Below, one piece after another: positions 47,519-57,228 of a stretch of DNA of 64,000 bases. The position numbers and the translations under genes are program-made. The DNA comes from Chryseobacterium sp. JV274 (GTDB lineage: Bacteria > Bacteroidota > Bacteroidia > Flavobacteriales > Weeksellaceae), in contig NZ_LR824569.1 in assembly GCF_903969135.1 (NCBI RefSeq), forward strand, positions 1,364,001-1,428,000, read 5' to 3'. Under the pieces are notes generated by a model. That model did not search any database and was not told the DNA's origin. It saw only the letters and a list, made by a program, of their open reading frames with translations. Each line of letters begins with the position of its first letter. Within the stretch, counting starts at the first letter, position 1.

Positions 47519-48540
47519 ATGATATTATTAATGAGTTTATCGGTACAGATAATTATGAACTCACTTCTATTACTGACGGATTGATCAATACAACCTATCT
47601 TTTGGAAGATAAAGATCAGAGGAAAAAGTTTATTCTGCAGAAAATCAACAATCATGTTTTCAGGCAGCCGGAAGTCATCGTTAATAATCATTTAATGGTT
47701 AATGAAATTCTTAGAGCACATGATTATCAGTTTCAAATTATTGAACCTATCCCCTCTCTAAACAACAGGCTTTTGGTAGAAGATGCCGATGGTCAGCCCT
47801 GGCGTATGCTAAGTTTCGTAGAAAATAGTATGACCTTTCTTTCCGCCCCATCTTTACAGGTGGCTTTTGAAGCGGCTAAAACCTTCAGTTATTTCCTTAC
47901 CACCATCAATACCGAAAAACTGCCTGCCATAGAAGATTCTCTTCCGAATTTCCTTAACTTTGAGAAAAGGGTTGCAGATTATAAAAATTCATTAAAGAAT
48001 GCAGCTCCTTATTTAAAAGAAAATGCAAAGGCTGAAATAGAAATCACCAATAAGTTATTGTCTTTGCCTGATCAATGGATCGAAATGGAGAAAAACAATC
48101 GGATTCCCAAAAGAATCATCCATGCAGATGTAAAAATCAGCAATATTCTTTTTGATCAGAATCATAGCCCGCTGGCTGTGATTGATCTGGATACTATGAT
48201 GATTTCTACTATTTTATATGATTTTGGAACGATGATCCAGTCTTATACCAATACAACCCATGAAGATGATGGCAGTGCCAAAAACAATTTCAACCCTGAA
48301 ATGTATAAGGCTGTAAAAGAAGGGTTTTTATTTTATCTAAAGGAAAAACTGACCCCGGAAGAGTCTGGCAATCTTGATTATGCTGCACAAGTCGCCATTT
48401 ATATCCAGGAACTTCGTTTTTTAACGGATTACCTGAACGGAAGCACTTACTATTCTATCACACATCCTGAGCACAATCTGGATAGAACAAAAAACCAGCT
48501 GGAGCTTTTGAAAGGACTGAGAGAATATTTGGGAGTTTGA
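47509..48540 (+). CDS. NahK-like N-acetylhexosamine 1-kinase (APH fold)
   Basis: 343 residues. APH-type kinase: catalytic IHADVKISNILFD (HxDxxxxN), metal-binding Asp in AVIDLDTMM, N-terminal DGLINTTYLL and FILQKINNHVF. As I recall Bifidobacterium NahK, these and the end (LRFLTDYLNGSTYY, PEHNLDRTKNQ) agree closely. NahK phosphorylates GalNAc/GlcNAc at C1. Third gene of the operon, overlapping the nucleotidyltransferase by 10 bases. Its 3' end borders the large repeat array. Confidence 0.85.
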
Positions 48541-49599
48541 GTGTCGGAGAGTTTGAGAATAATAGAGTAAAACAGATTCCTACGAAATGATAAAGATACG
48601 GATAGATAAAGCGTTCTGTTTGTCATTCCGTAGGAATCCAAGCCAGCTCTCTAAATCTAATCCCAAAATTAATCTCAAAAACTCCAGAATTCTTTACCGA
48701 GAATTACATACAATACTTAGACTCCTACGGAGTGACAAAGTGTACGGATAGATAATACATCGTATTTGTCCATTCCGAAGGAATCTATACTCTTACAGCC
48801 CAGCTCTCTAACTCTCCGACTCTCAAACCTACGAACTCTCAAACTCCCAAAAACTCCAGTATACTCTTCCATTCTTCCAATTTCTTCTCAAAAGATTCCT
48901 ACGGAGTGACAAAGTGTATGGATAGATAATACATCGTATTTGTCCATTCCGAAGGAATCTATACTCTTACAGCCCAGCTCTCTAACTCTCCACTCCCAAA
49001 AACTCCAGTATCCTCTTCCATTCTTCCAATTTCTTCTCAAAAGATTCCTACGAAATGATAAAGATACGGATAGATAAAGCGTTCTGTTTGTCATTCCGTA
49101 GGAATCCAAGCCAGTTCTCTAAATCTAATCCCAAAATTAATCTCAAAAACTCCAGAATTCTTTACCGAGAATTACATACAATACTTAGACTCCTACGGAG
49201 TGACAAAGTGTATGGATAGATAATACATCGTATTTGTCCATTCCGAAGGAATCTATACTCTTACAGCCCAGCTCTCTAACTCTCCACTCCCAAAAACTCC
49301 AGTATCCTCTTCCATTCTTCCAATTTCTTCTCAAAAGATTCCTACGAAATGATAAGGATACGGATAGATAAAGCGTTCTGTTTGTCATTCCGTAGGAATC
49401 CAAGCCAGCTCTCTAAATCTTATCCCAAATTAATCTCAAAAACTCCAGAATTCTTTACCGAGAATTACATACAATACTTAGACTCCTACGGAGTGACAAA
49501 GTGTACGGATAGATAATACATCGTATTTGTCCATTCCGAAGGAATCTATACTCTTACAGCCCAGCTCTCTAACTCTCCGACACTCAAACCCTCAAACTC
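48541..49599. repeat. Tandem repeat array of palindromic elements and gene-end copies
   Basis: About 1 kb with no credible gene. Seven copies of the 65-68 base palindromic element start at 48574, 48719, 48893, 49042, 49187, 49336 and 49480. They alternate between type 1 (GATTCCTACGAAATGATAAA ... GTCATTCCGTAGGAATC) and type 2 (CTCCTACGGAGTGACAAAG ... TCCATTCCGAAGGAATC), except that one type 1 is missing between 48719 and 48893. The main period is about 294 bases. Spacers carry copies of the last ~50 bases of the adjacent glycosylase gene (ACTCCAGTATACTCTTCCAT type) at about 48845-48890, 48995-49040 and 49290-49335. Short open frames here are repeat artefacts. Confidence 0.85.
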
Positions 49600-50094
49600 T
49601 CAAACTCCCAAAAACTCCAGTATACTCTTCCATTCTTCCAGCTTCTTCTCAAAGGAAACCGTATGAAGCGGACTTGTAGAAGGTAATAGGAAAATGGGCA
49701 GTTTATAACTTTTCCCCAACAGTTTTTGTAAATTTTTGTAAGATTTTCCACCATTGCAGAAAATGGCTTTCACGTTTGGATGTTTGTCCAGCAGTTCAGC
49801 AATCTGATTGGCTTCTTCATTTTTGATTTCAGAATCCAGGCTTCCTTTTCGCTCGCAGGAATCAATGACATCCCAAAGGGCAATATGATGTTTCTTTAAT
49901 ACTTCGATTCTCTGAGTATAATTTTCAGTAAATTCTTCATTCAGCAATTCAAAGATGATTTTCCAGAATTTGTTCTGAGGGTGGGCATAGTACTGTTGTT
50001 TTTCCAGTGATTTTACTCCGGGAATTGATCCTAAAATGATAATCCGAGAATGAACATCAATAAGAGGTGAAAATGAAGAAATCCGGTTTTGCAT
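49600..50094 (-). CDS. DNA-deoxyinosine/uracil glycosylase family protein
   Basis: ATG at 50094 is chosen over an in-frame TTG at 50100; 164 residues. UDG superfamily: motif 1 IILGSIPGVKSLEKQQYYAH, then NKFWKIIFELL, and a late LLPSTSPLH motif 2. This is the hypoxanthine-DNA glycosylase (UDG family 6) pattern, excising deaminated adenine. Its last codons (EEWKSILEFLGV) are duplicated several times in the array downstream. Confidence 0.85.
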   Translation of the reverse strand: MQNRISSFSPLIDVHSRIIILGSIPGVKSLEKQQYYAHPQNKFWKIIFELLNEEFTENYTQRIEVLKKHHIALWDVIDSCERKGSLDSEIKNEEANQIAELLDKHPNVKAIFCNGGKSYKNLQKLLGKSYKLPIFLLPSTSPLHTVSFEKKLEEWKSILEFLGV

Positions 50095-50124
50095 ATTCAA
50101 ATATAAAGATTTAATTTATTTAAT

Positions 50125-50292
50125 CTGGCTGGAAGCTGGGAGCTTGTAGAAGGAAGTTATTGAGGTTATGAAAAACGGGTTGTCCGTATTTTCATCTTTT
50201 TTAAACAGTGCTATTATTAATTTATGGCAACCTCTATAAATGCTAAGATTAACAGCAACTTCCAACCTCTCCTCTTCCAGCTTCCAATAGCC
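50125..50292. repeat. Inverted GGAAGCTGG repeat element
   Basis: Left arm 50125-50159 (GGCTGGAAGCTGGGAGC...) and right arm 50257-50292 (its imperfect complement, ...CTTCCAGCTTCCAATAGCC) bracket about 97 bases. A half-copy is at 3561. The rest of the 50095-50414 gap holds only the terminator at 50363. Confidence 0.6.
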
Positions 50293-50362
50293 TGAATTTT
50301 AATTTCCTTAACCCAACTCAGTTTATTTAAGTTTTGGCTAAAGCCATTGGATTTTTCATCAT

Positions 50363-50390
50363 AAAAAAAAGCGGGCTAAAGCCCGCTCCT
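50363..50390 (-). terminator. Terminator of the S9 peptidase gene
   Basis: 8-bp stem AGCGGGCT/AGCCCGCT with a 2-base centre, followed on leftward reading by eight T. Confidence 0.85.
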
Positions 50391-50414
50391 ATTGATATTT
50401 TATTTTTATTGATC

Positions 50415-52409
50415 TTACAAAGTTTCCTTCAGCCAATCAAAGAATTCTCTCTGCCATACCAATCCGTTTTGCGGATGAAGTACCCAGTGGTTTTCGTTAG
50501 GGAAATAAACCAGTTTAGATTTTAATCCCCTTAATTTAGCAGCCTGGAAAGCTTCCTGCCCCTGCTCGTAAGGAACACGGAAATCAATTCCTCCCTGAAC
50601 GATCATGATAGGCTTATTCCATTTATCTACAAAATTGCTTGGATTGAATTCTGTGTATGCTTTTGGTTGTGGTTTCTCCCATGGTGAACCAAGATCCCAG
50701 TTCGCAAACCAAAGTTCTTCAGTCGTCAGATACCATGATTTCATATCAAATAGCCCATCATGAGCGATGAACGTTTTGAATCTGTTTTCATGGATTCCTG
50801 CCAGCATAAATACGCTGTATCCTCCGTAGCTCGCTCCTACCGCTGCTACTCTGTCACCGTCTACGTATGGTAAAGTTTTTGCAAAGTCTGTGGCTGCCAG
50901 ATAATCTCTCATTGGCTGTCCGCCCCAGTCTCTTGAAATTTCTTCATTCCACTTTGTTCCCCAGCCTGGCATACCTCTTCTGTTTGGAGCAACCACGATA
51001 TAATCATTAGCTGTCATCAGAGCAAAGTTCCATCTTACACTGAAAAACTGAGTAAGAGCAGACTGTGGACCACCCTGGCAGTATACCAAAGTAGGATATT
51101 TTTTATTCGGGTCAAAGTTTGGTGGATAGTGGAACCAAACTCCCATTTCTTTACCATCAGAAGTTTTCACCATCTTAAGTTCAGATTTCCCCTGAGCTAA
51201 CTTAGCATAAGTTTCTTTGTTCGCTTCAGTCACCTGCTTCATTTCTCCGTTTTTAACGTTTACTGAGAAAAGTTCTGTTGCATGGTTTACGTCTGTTCTT
51301 CCTACTAAAAGTGAAGATTTATTATCTGTAAAGATTTCGTTAACATCAAAATCTCCTTTTGTAATCTGCTGTACTTTTGCTGATTTTGAATCCAGGGCAA
51401 AAAGCTGTTTTGTACCTCTGAATGCTGCTGTAAAGTAGATTGTTTTTGAGTCCGCACCCCAAAGTACGTCTCCTGAAACACTTTCGTCCCAACCCGATGT
51501 AAGGTTAGTTGTCTTTCCAGACTTCCAGTCCATGATTTTCACATCATTTTTATCGGCTTCATATCCGTCTCTGGCCATACTCTGCCAGATCAGAGATTTT
51601 CCATCCGGACTGAATTTAGGATTTACATCATATCCTTTGTTGGATTCTGTAAGATTTTTGGTTGTACCTGATGCTAAATCGTAAGCAAAGATATCGGTAT
51701 TGGTACTTGTAGAATAGTCTTTTCCACTTTTAGGTTTTGTAACATATAAAAGCTGTGCAGAATCTGAACTCCAGATAAAATCTTCAGCGCCCCCGAAAGG
51801 TCTCTGAGGAGAATCCCACATTTTTCCTTCCAGCAGGTCTTTAGCTGATTCTGCTTTATCAGAAGTATTTACTACAAATACATGGTTGTATTTTCCTTCA
51901 TTGAAATAATCCCAGTGTCTGTGGTTCAGGTCTGTGTATACCTGAGCCGTCGTTTTAGGAGTATCACTGAATTTATCTTTCCCCATTACTTTCTCTACCA
52001 GCACCTGCTTACTGAAAGCAATTTTCTTCCCGTCCGGAGAAATGACAACATTATCAACTTCACCGATGGTATAAAATTCTGTCCAGGTTTTTCCTGCATC
52101 TTTAGAAAGATAGATTTTATCACCTTCCTGAGCATAGATACCGTTTTTATCCCATTGAATAAGGGCTTTTTTACCAAAATCAATTTTGGAAGACTGATTA
52201 TTAAGAACATTCAGAAAATAGTTCTCGTTTTTTGTTTTCTCTGTTTTCAGATCAACCTGTCCTACTTTATAGATAAGGGAGCCCTGATCTGGTGAAACAG
52301 CCTGTACTCCAACTTTTTTCAAAGTCCAAAGAATTTCAGGCGTCATTACTTGTTGTGCATTCATTAAAAGCGGAGCTGCCAAGGCCAGCAGACTGTACTT
52401 AAGTTTCAT
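50415..52409 (-). CDS. Secreted S9 family prolyl oligopeptidase-type peptidase
   Basis: 664 residues. Signal peptide 1-18 (ending LMNA). WD40-like beta-propeller blades to about 400 (SPDGKKIAFSKQ, FSPDGKSLIWQS, WGADSKTIYFTA). An alpha/beta-hydrolase domain follows with the nucleophile Ser in VGASYGGYSVF, Asp in the GIDFRVPYEQ region and His in ENHWVLHP. It cleaves dipeptides or acyl-peptides in the periplasm. Monocistronic. Confidence 0.93.
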   Translation of the reverse strand: MKLKYSLLALAAPLLMNAQQVMTPEILWTLKKVGVQAVSPDQGSLIYKVGQVDLKTEKTKNENYFLNVLNNQSSKIDFGKKALIQWDKNGIYAQEGDKIYLSKDAGKTWTEFYTIGEVDNVVISPDGKKIAFSKQVLVEKVMGKDKFSDTPKTTAQVYTDLNHRHWDYFNEGKYNHVFVVNTSDKAESAKDLLEGKMWDSPQRPFGGAEDFIWSSDSAQLLYVTKPKSGKDYSTSTNTDIFAYDLASGTTKNLTESNKGYDVNPKFSPDGKSLIWQSMARDGYEADKNDVKIMDWKSGKTTNLTSGWDESVSGDVLWGADSKTIYFTAAFRGTKQLFALDSKSAKVQQITKGDFDVNEIFTDNKSSLLVGRTDVNHATELFSVNVKNGEMKQVTEANKETYAKLAQGKSELKMVKTSDGKEMGVWFHYPPNFDPNKKYPTLVYCQGGPQSALTQFFSVRWNFALMTANDYIVVAPNRRGMPGWGTKWNEEISRDWGGQPMRDYLAATDFAKTLPYVDGDRVAAVGASYGGYSVFMLAGIHENRFKTFIAHDGLFDMKSWYLTTEELWFANWDLGSPWEKPQPKAYTEFNPSNFVDKWNKPIMIVQGGIDFRVPYEQGQEAFQAAKLRGLKSKLVYFPNENHWVLHPQNGLVWQREFFDWLKETL

Positions 52410-52486
52410 ATGTTGATATTCATTTTTTAACGGATATACAGAATCCTAATGATTTTATACATCCTTTTATTAAATTCAAAGATTGC

Positions 52487-52494
52487 CAAAGTTA
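52487..52494 (-). promoter_or_regulatory. -7 box for the S9 peptidase gene
   Basis: Leftward TAACTTTG, exact TAnnTTTG, 77 bases upstream of the start; no TTG at standard spacing. Confidence 0.4.
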
Positions 52495-52616
52495 ATATTT
52501 AAAATAAAAACGGACTAAAGAATTAACATTTAAGTTTTACGATATTGAAAATAAATAGTTAATATGCAGATGAATTTTTATTAATTTTATAAAAACTAAA
52601 CTAATATCCATTTTAC

Positions 52617-53483
52617 ATGAAAAAATTTCTCCTTTTTTCTGCACTCTTTGTGTCTTCTTTCTTTTTTTCACAGTTAACGATAAGCCCTTTCCCCAATCAT
52701 TATTATAATGCTTATCAGGCAACTATTTCGGGAAACGGAACTATTTATTATACTACTGATGGGAGCACCCCTACATTGAGTTCCAGTTCAGCAGTCAATA
52801 ATGTACAGATTCCCATTGATCAGAATAAAGAAATCAAAGCATTTCTTGTTGATGGTCAGGGAAATTCATCAGCTGTCATCAGTAAAAAATATTATACAGG
52901 AAGTATTCCTACGGCCAACATTTACTTTAAAATTCCTTCTACATGGATTACCGGAAGCTGTGTAATGATTGATATGGTAAGTCCCAATTCCATTGACGGA
53001 TTTGCCATGGATACCTTCTGGCCAGGAGTTGTAATGCAGCCTGCAGGATGTGAATCCTGGTATAAGACTGCCAGAAATTTTGAAAGTGCCAATGTACGTT
53101 TTAACAATTGTACTCTCTTTGAAAATATTCCTGCAACCATCAGCACCAATTTGATTCCTATGGAAAGTACTTTGTATTATGATTTTACTGACGGAATTAT
53201 AACAACTCCACCCTCATGTTTATTTTTAGCGACTCATGAAACGCAGCAAAAAAACAGCAATGTTTTAATTAAAGTTTACCCGAATCCTGTTTCAGATATT
53301 TTAAAAGTAAATACGGACAGGAATTTTCAGGAATATGAGATTATAGATGTGAATGCAAGGGTGATTGTAAAAGACCGGTTTGTAAAAGAAATTTCTATTC
53401 ATCAACTTATTTCAGGAAATTATTTTCTAAAACTAAAAGATTCAAAGGGAAATTTGGTGTTGTTGAAGTTCATTAAAAAATAA
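52617..53483 (+). CDS. T9SS-exported protein with chitobiase-type C-terminal domain
   Basis: 288 residues. Signal peptide 1-19. Then a CHB_HEX_C-like module (about 20-100) with IYYTTDGSTPTLSS and KEIKAFLVDGQGN. A middle domain has Cys-containing loops (GSCVMIDMVSP, MQPAGCESW, FNNCTLF), recalling starch-binding/CBM-like domains. The last ~75 residues are a type A T9SS sorting domain (KVYPNPVSDILKVNT ... GNYFLKLKDSKGNLVLLKF), which sends the protein to the cell surface. Probably a carbohydrate-related surface protein; no catalytic residues seen. Confidence 0.85.
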   Translation: MKKFLLFSALFVSSFFFSQLTISPFPNHYYNAYQATISGNGTIYYTTDGSTPTLSSSSAVNNVQIPIDQNKEIKAFLVDGQGNSSAVISKKYYTGSIPTANIYFKIPSTWITGSCVMIDMVSPNSIDGFAMDTFWPGVVMQPAGCESWYKTARNFESANVRFNNCTLFENIPATISTNLIPMESTLYYDFTDGIITTPPSCLFLATHETQQKNSNVLIKVYPNPVSDILKVNTDRNFQEYEIIDVNARVIVKDRFVKEISIHQLISGNYFLKLKDSKGNLVLLKFIKK

Positions 53484-53487
53484 AAAA

Positions 53488-53510
53488 AATCCGCTTGTTG
53501 AGCGGATTTA
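53488..53510. terminator. Terminator between convergent 52617 and 53535 genes
   Basis: 9-bp stem AAATCCGCT/AGCGGATTT with a TGTTG loop, A-rich before and T-rich after. Confidence 0.8.
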
Positions 53511-53534
53511 TATTTTGATCTGTAATGTTTTTAA

Positions 53535-53879
53535 TTAATCTCCATCTGAGAACATTGAATTCGCCAGAGAAGTCACAATTGACAATAATATACTGAAGAT
53601 AAATGCCCACCAGAAACCATCTACCACCATACTGTCTATGAAATAGTCCGCAATCAGAATAATTCCGGCATTGATTACCAAAGCAAAGAATCCTAAGGTA
53701 AGGATCGTTAACGGCAGACCAAACAGGCTTAAAATAGGCTTTACAAATATGTTCAGAACCCCAAGCACAATAGCAAAGATAATGGCTGAAGAAAATCCTT
53801 CAAAATGTACTCCCGGTAAGATTTTGGTCAAAAGATAAGCAACAATCGCTGTTATAAATAATCGGATAATTAAGTTCAT
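53535..53879 (-). CDS. Phage holin family protein (PF04020-like)
   Basis: 114 residues with four membrane segments. FEGFSSAIIFAIVLGVLNIF and KPILSLFGLPLTILTLGFFA are typical of the PF04020 family, chromosomal membrane proteins named after holins. No phage genes are around it, so a lysis role is not implied. Confidence 0.88.
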   Translation of the reverse strand: MNLIIRLFITAIVAYLLTKILPGVHFEGFSSAIIFAIVLGVLNIFVKPILSLFGLPLTILTLGFFALVINAGIILIADYFIDSMVVDGFWWAFIFSILLSIVTSLANSMFSDGD

Positions 53880-53997
53880 TGAGTTATTTTTTAATGTTTA
53901 TGGGGGATATGGAGCAAAAGCCATTCCATTTCAAAAAAAAGAATTCCGCGAAACCCTTTATTTAAGGAATATTTTATCTGTTATTCCCCTTAATCCG

Positions 53998-54438
53998 TTA
54001 TTTTATTTTCATCATAGTGACCAAAGAGGTCGCCACGTGACTTTCTGAGTCGGAATTTTCACTCTGAACATAGATTTCCGTTCTCACCACAATGATTTTC
54101 CCTCCCCCTTTGATAACATAGGATTTTGATACTAAAGCATCACCCATTGCAGGACGAAGGTAATTCACTTTCAATTCAACGGTTACCACATAACAGTCTT
54201 CTGCATAATGACTCACGGCAGCATATCCGGAAGAAACATCCACAAGAGAAGCAATCATAGCTCCATTGAACATTCCTGCTTTCCGGGTCATCATTTCCAT
54301 TTTAGGAATCTTCATGGATATAAAATCGGTTTCTACTTCCAGCAGTTCTGCTTTATAGAACTGTAAAGTTTCCGAACGGTTGAAGCTGTCTGTGATGAGT
54401 TTTCTTTTTTCTGGAGTCATTACTTTTTGAATTTGCAT
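53998..54438 (-). CDS. PaaI-type hotdog thioesterase
   Basis: 146 residues. Hotdog-fold features: GMFNGAMIASLVDVSSGYAA (central helix with the Asp), VVTVELKVNYLRPAMGDALV and GGGKIIVVRTEIYVQSE. Likely hydrolyses an acyl-CoA. Lies 119 bases from the holin-like gene on the same strand; possibly separate transcripts. Confidence 0.85.
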   Translation of the reverse strand: MQIQKVMTPEKRKLITDSFNRSETLQFYKAELLEVETDFISMKIPKMEMMTRKAGMFNGAMIASLVDVSSGYAAVSHYAEDCYVVTVELKVNYLRPAMGDALVSKSYVIKGGGKIIVVRTEIYVQSENSDSESHVATSLVTMMKIK

Positions 54439-54664
54439 GTAAAGGTAGAAATTGATTTAAAGATTAAAGAATTTAAAGATTAAAAATTTCCAGTGTCAGG
54501 AAGCTTTGAGGGAACTGAGATAAACTTATACTGCTGTTTGATCTCTACATGAATATTTAAACCTTATATATATTAGAAATTTGTACGGGTTTTGTGGTGT
54601 GTGGTTTTGTTCAGCAATAATCAAAATTTTTCAGTTCAAAAGGCTAGCTTTGCAGGAAAGCTTT

Positions 54665-55090
54665 ATGATGGGTTTAAAAAGTTTTTTTCTACTTATAGGT
54701 TTACTGGCAGGCTTCTGTTTTCAGGCACAGACATTACATTTGTATGGCGGTGCAGATCAGGACCAATATCTGGGATGTTTAACCTGTGATCAATTTGATA
54801 AAAATTCGATATGGAATAAGTTCAGCGATTACGGAAATGTTTTCAATTCAAAATCTATCTGGAATGCATATGGAAATTATGGAAGTCCTCACAGCACCTA
54901 CTCTCCATGGAATGAATATGGAGCTTATCCTCCGGCAATCGTTGATCAGGATGGAAATTTCTTTGGGTTTCTTACTACAAATCCTTATAAATCTGAAAGA
55001 TCTGAACTGGAACTGGCTGTGATTTTATGCAAGCATCATGAAGAGATTAAAAATGATGTTAGCGGATGGTATGAGAAATTGTTTCGGTAA
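54665..55090 (+). CDS. Small secreted protein with WN-x-(Y/F)G repeats
   Basis: The frame opens at 54581, but Met at 54665 begins a proper signal peptide (MMGLKSFFLLIGLLAGFCFQ); 141 residues. After LYLGC-like LGCLTC come three imperfect units, SIWNKFSDYGN, SIWNAYGNYGS and SPWNEYGAYPP, then VDQDGNFFGFLTTNP. The two Cys and the repeat suggest a small extracellular domain found scattered in bacteria. Function unknown. Confidence 0.72.
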   Translation: MMGLKSFFLLIGLLAGFCFQAQTLHLYGGADQDQYLGCLTCDQFDKNSIWNKFSDYGNVFNSKSIWNAYGNYGSPHSTYSPWNEYGAYPPAIVDQDGNFFGFLTTNPYKSERSELELAVILCKHHEEIKNDVSGWYEKLFR

Positions 55091-55154
55091 TCCATGAATT
55101 CTCACCTCTCCTGTTGGAGTATTCGTATAAAAAAGACTGTGAAAACATAAGGCT

Positions 55155-55221
55155 GGATTCCTGCGGAATGACAAGTATACCGCTTAGTTTATCCACATAG
55201 TTTGCTATTCTGTAGGAATCT
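55155..55221. repeat. Dispersed palindromic element, copy I
   Basis: GGATTCCTGCGGAATGACA ... TTCTGTAGGAATCT with an inner CCGCTTAGTTTATC; same family as copy A and the array. Confidence 0.75.
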
Positions 55222-55338
55222 AACTGTGTAAATTAAGCTTTTTAGAGAATGACTGTGTATATTTGTTGTTGACTCATTTTTTACAGATAAAATTAATTAA
55301 CTTTCACTTGATTCACTTCAAAACGAAACTCGCCCATT

Positions 55339-56193
55339 ATGCTGAATGATTACAAAAAATATGAATTATTTGGAAAGACTCTGATACAGAAAATTGATAT
55401 GACAGGGCCATTCAGATATGATTTTCCGGTTTCGGAGCAAGCCTGTTTTCTGTACGTGATCAAAGGAGCGTTTCAATATAAAACAGATGAGCAGGAATTT
55501 GATGTTCCCACCAACTATTCCCTGTTTCTGAACTGTATCAGCTCGGGAAAGCATATTCAAAATTCAAATTTAGAAAGTCACTGTCAGGTCGTAATTGTGA
55601 CCTTCTACCCGGATATACTGAAGAAAATTTACGACAGAGAATTACCTTCCTTATTGCAGAGACCTGCAAACACAGTTTCAAATCAATCCAGTGAGAAAAT
55701 AAATAATGATTTTCTGATTCAAAAATATGTAGAAGGCTTACTTTTTTACTTTGAAAATCCATCACTCATTAATGAAGATATATTAATTCTTAAGCTAAAA
55801 GAGATCATGTTATTGCTGGCTCAATCACAGAATGCCAGTGCCATACAATTGATTTTGTCACAACTTTTCTCTCCAACAGCTTACTCTTTTAAGCAAATTA
55901 TTGAAGCGAATTTATTTACGCAGCTCACCATTGAACAGCTTGCAGAACAGAGCAATCTAAGTATATCATCCTTCAAGAGAGAATTTGCAAAACTCTATGA
56001 CGATACTCCCGCCAACTATATAAGAAACAAAAAACTGGAGAAAGCCGCCGAATTGCTCTTAATATCTGATGAACGCATTACTGATATCGCATTTGACTGC
56101 GGATTTAATGATCTGGCGACTTTTACAAAAAACTTCAGCGATAAATATCATATTTCCCCGTCAGGTTATCGTCAGGAGCGGAAAGAAAAATAA
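55339..56193 (+). CDS. AraC family transcriptional regulator
   Basis: 284 residues. N-terminal cupin-like sensor (ACFLYVIKGAFQYKTDEQEF, VPTNYSLFLNC). C-terminal double HTH at about 185-282 (LTIEQLAEQSNLSISSFKRE, ITDIAFDCGFNDLATFTKNF). Divergent from nothing; the DUF gene at 56398 downstream on the same strand is a likely target. A TATATTTG at 55258-55265 might be its -7 box. Confidence 0.9.
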   Translation: MLNDYKKYELFGKTLIQKIDMTGPFRYDFPVSEQACFLYVIKGAFQYKTDEQEFDVPTNYSLFLNCISSGKHIQNSNLESHCQVVIVTFYPDILKKIYDRELPSLLQRPANTVSNQSSEKINNDFLIQKYVEGLLFYFENPSLINEDILILKLKEIMLLLAQSQNASAIQLILSQLFSPTAYSFKQIIEANLFTQLTIEQLAEQSNLSISSFKREFAKLYDDTPANYIRNKKLEKAAELLLISDERITDIAFDCGFNDLATFTKNFSDKYHISPSGYRQERKEK

Positions 56194-56397
56194 CTAAAAA
56201 ACTATTTTATACAAATTATACAGGCATTTCTTATTTCAATAAGGGAGTGTTTTTTTTGAACTAAAATCTCAAATTCTTGAACGAAATCACAAAATCATTT
56301 CTGTGATTCTACCGCAAATTTGTACCATCAGTTTCAGGGAATGGAAATAGGCCCACAACTAAAAACTGAATGAGTATACATTTAAAATAATATCAAT

Positions 56398-56898
56398 ATG
56401 CATCTATCAATTTTAGGAATTTTTCATACCATCATTGGCATCACAGCACTTGTTGGCGCCATAATAGGATTTATCAAATATGGTAAAATCAATCTGGCTC
56501 AGCTATCCGGAAAGGTCTATTTTTACGGTACGCTCATCACCTCACTTTCAGCATTAGGAATCTCAAAAGCCGGAGGTTTCAATGCAGGGCATGTATTCTC
56601 GTTATTTATCATTGTTTTGATCTCTGCTGCGTATTTCCTGTTCTCAGGTAAAAAGGAAAGCAGGAAGGCAAGGTATTTTGAGAATTTTTTGCTGTCATTC
56701 AGTTTTTTCCTGTCTCTTGTTCCCACAATTAATGAGACTTTTACAAGAGTTCCCATTGGACATCCTTTGGCTAAAGATATCAAAGACCCGATCATTGGTC
56801 AGACTCTTCTTGTCGTTTTCTTGCTTTTTGTAATGGGATCTATCTTGCAGTTTATGAAGCAGAAAAAAGAGAATGTTGAAATTTCACGTCTTCAATAG
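56398..56898 (+). CDS. Integral membrane protein of unknown function
   Basis: 166 residues with four to five membrane segments (GIFHTIIGITALVGAIIGFI, KVYFYGTLITSLSALGI, VFSLFIIVLISAAYFLF, LLSFSFFLSLVP, TLLVVFLLFVMGSIL). The GHVFSL and NETFTRVPIGHP stretches hold His that could be conserved. No family named. 204 bases after the AraC regulator. Confidence 0.75.
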   Translation: MHLSILGIFHTIIGITALVGAIIGFIKYGKINLAQLSGKVYFYGTLITSLSALGISKAGGFNAGHVFSLFIIVLISAAYFLFSGKKESRKARYFENFLLSFSFFLSLVPTINETFTRVPIGHPLAKDIKDPIIGQTLLVVFLLFVMGSILQFMKQKKENVEISRLQ

Positions 56899-56939
56899 GA
56901 TATTTGTATTGAAAATTGGAAAATATAGAAAATAAGGCT

Positions 56940-57006
56940 GGATTCCTCCGGAATGACAAATACAACGCTTAGTTTATCTGTACCGTTTGTCATTCCGGAG
57001 GAATCT
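56940..57006. repeat. Dispersed palindromic element, copy J
   Basis: GGATTCCTCCGGAATGACAA ... GTCATTCCGGAGGAATCT with inner ACGCTTAGTTTATC. The arms are perfectly complementary here, making it the cleanest member. Confidence 0.8.
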
Positions 57007-57030
57007 CTGTATAAATGAAAAGCCGGAAGA

Positions 57031-57095
57031 TTGTTGGAAAACGCAAAGGCGCAAGGAGTTTTTCCAAGTTGCATATTTTTAAGACGCAAAGATTT
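57031..57095. repeat. CGCAAAGGCGCAAGG repeat, copy 1
   Basis: Closely similar over about 60 bases to 60914-60975 (TTGTTGGA(A/T)AACGCAA ... TTTTTAAG(A/G)CGCAA). Intergenic, non-coding. Besides this, copy J and the tRNA fragment, nothing else is seen in the 471-base gap 56899-57369. Confidence 0.6.
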
Positions 57096-57228
57096 TATCT
57101 CCGATAAAATATGGCAATGTCCAATTAGATCATCTATTCTTATGAAGTTCAAACCACTATTTATTATCTTTGAAAGAATGTTCTCTCATTCCAATATGGG
57201 TAAGGTAACGTATACAAAAGCTATTGCG

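Noticed and set aside
48450..49403. Repeated leftward frames (starting MDSYGMTNRTLYLS) in the array
   Set aside because: They are translations of the palindromic repeat units, near-identical to each other, with no gene-like features.
48574..49546. CRISPR-like regular spacing of repeats
   Set aside because: Units are 65-68 bases, palindromic, with spacers that are themselves repeated gene-end copies; no cas genes.
53535..53879. Holin as sign of a prophage
   Set aside because: PF04020 proteins are common chromosomal membrane proteins and no phage genes surround it.
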